64,000 nucleotides of DNA, from NCBI GenBank assembly GCA_963669315.1, contig OY770021.1, forward strand, positions 2,976,001 through 3,040,000, read 5' to 3'. The stretch is from SZUA-547 sp963669315 (GTDB lineage Bacteria; Pseudomonadota; Alphaproteobacteria; Rhodobacterales; Rhodobacteraceae). A program made the translations under genes and the position numbers. Shown here in pieces: positions 63,414 through 64,000 of the stretch. Positions within the stretch are counted from its first letter, which is position 1. Each line of letters starts with the position of its first letter. The notes under the pieces were generated by a model. That model was not told the origin of the DNA. It saw nothing but the letters and a program-made list of their open reading frames with translations, and ran no database searches.

Positions 63414-64000
63414 GTAGTTGCTCCTTGATTGAAAGTTTCAGATTTCGGATTGATTTGTGAGATCACCGGAACCTCCGCGTTTTCCGCCACGTCAGTGATA
63501 AGCATGTGACCGGGTTTATGTGTGATGCAGAGAGGAAGACGCGCGGCTTCAATGGCTACCTGAGGGGTCACGCCGCACGCCCAGAATACTGGCGTCTGTC
63601 CTTCGGCTATTGGCGCTGCGTCGCCCCAGTCAGGACGAGCGATGTCGCTTACGCCGATCTCTTGTGGATCGCCCCAGTGGATGGGGGCGCCATGCGCCAG
63701 CGGGTATCGTTGCGAGATCTTTACGACCTCGTCGATACGGTCTGTGGGAATAGCCCGCATGCTCACCACCATCTTCCCGGAGAATGGCCCGGCAGGGACC
63801 GTTTCGATGTTTGACCGAAACATTGGAACCGTCTTGTCGTGGACGATATGCCAAAGCGGGATGCCGGCCTGCTGGATGGCGTGCTCGAATGTGAAAGAGC
63901 AGCCCAGCGCGAAGGCGACCAGATCCTCCTTCCATACATCCGAAATATCGCTGACCGTTTCGTCAAGTCGCCCGTCTCGATAGATGTTGTACGCGGGCAC
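63410..64000 (-). CDS. DUF1445 / putative hydro-lyase (D-glutamate cyclase family), 5' end beyond the window
   Basis: The last 196 or so codons of a protein usually of about 260-270 residues; the start lies past position 64000. Conserved segments are VAFALGCSFTFEHAIQQAGI, MFRSNIETVPAGPF with GKMVVSMRAIP, HGAPIHWGDP and CGVTPQVAIEAARLPLCITH. Members of this family include mammalian D-glutamate cyclase, which makes 5-oxo-D-proline from D-glutamate. Its place at the head of a 5-oxoproline uptake and cleavage operon fits a role in glutamate/5-oxoproline conversion. Confidence 0.88.
   Translation of the reverse strand: MPAYNIYRDGRLDETVSDISDVWKEDLVAFALGCSFTFEHAIQQAGIPLWHIVHDKTVPMFRSNIETVPAGPFSGKMVVSMRAIPTDRIDEVVKISQRYPLAHGAPIHWGDPQEIGVSDIARPDWGDAAPIAEGQTPVFWACGVTPQVAIEAARLPLCITHKPGHMLITDVAENAEVPVISQINPKSETFNQGATT

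Overview
The window looks like accessory DNA, probably a plasmid or genomic island, from an alphaproteobacterium, most likely of the Rhodobacterales. The evidence is a sorbitol/mannitol operon of the type known from Rhodobacter sphaeroides, TRAP and branched-chain amino-acid ABC transport operons, a bias towards G and C at third codon positions, and IS families common in marine alphaproteobacteria. No rRNA, tRNA, CRISPR array or replication gene was recognised. About a quarter of the sequence is mobile DNA: IS21, IS91, IS5/IS427, IS6, IS3, IS110, IS1182 and IS481 types, many truncated or nested.

The cargo lies in modules separated by IS ends. (1) 2.1-12.4 kb: a LacI regulator and a polyol operon, with a SmoEFGK-type ABC importer, sorbitol dehydrogenase, mannitol 2-dehydrogenase, a PfkB fructokinase, a LuxR-type regulator and a second P-loop sugar kinase. 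Together they would take up sorbitol or mannitol, oxidise it to fructose and phosphorylate that. (2) 14.5-20.1 kb: a MarR regulator whose start lies in an IS3 end, a FabD-like acyltransferase, a fused 2-oxoacid dehydrogenase E1, glutaryl-CoA dehydrogenase, and an aminotransferase cut by an IS6 element. (3) 21.5-28.6 kb: an unusual cluster of a GtrA-GH3 fusion, a GNAT-type acyltransferase, an SDR reductase, an alpha-oxoamine synthase and a long-chain acyl-CoA synthetase-like ligase. This set has the enzyme types needed for a sphingoid-like or other amino-acid-derived lipid, and it is the best candidate here for an undescribed system. (4) 32.2-37.7 kb: a winged-helix/hydrolase fusion, a GlxA-type AraC regulator, an OsmC protein and two FAD oxidoreductases. 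This module is bracketed by two near-identical IS6 elements in the same orientation. (5) 41.5-47.3 kb: a complete branched-chain amino-acid-type ABC importer with a small unknown protein inside the operon, divergent from a formamidase-like hydrolase. (6) 51.9-57.4 kb: a DUF2092 pair, a truncated phosphatase, a DUF1254/DUF1214 protein, and stress genes (UspA, Hsp20, DksA/TraR zinc finger). (7) 57.9-64.0 kb: a tightly coupled operon of 5-oxoprolinase PxpABC, a TRAP transporter and a DUF1445 protein cut by the window end.

The IS record shows how the region was assembled. Four IS6 right ends are stacked within 20.8-21.4 kb. One IS6 copy is split by an IS481 element whose removal restores exactly the 818 bp length of the intact copies. 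An IS21 end at the left edge repeats in direct orientation at 50.6-51.0 kb. Two IS3 copies lie inverted about 40 kb apart. All functional calls come from reading motifs and gene order; no database search was run.
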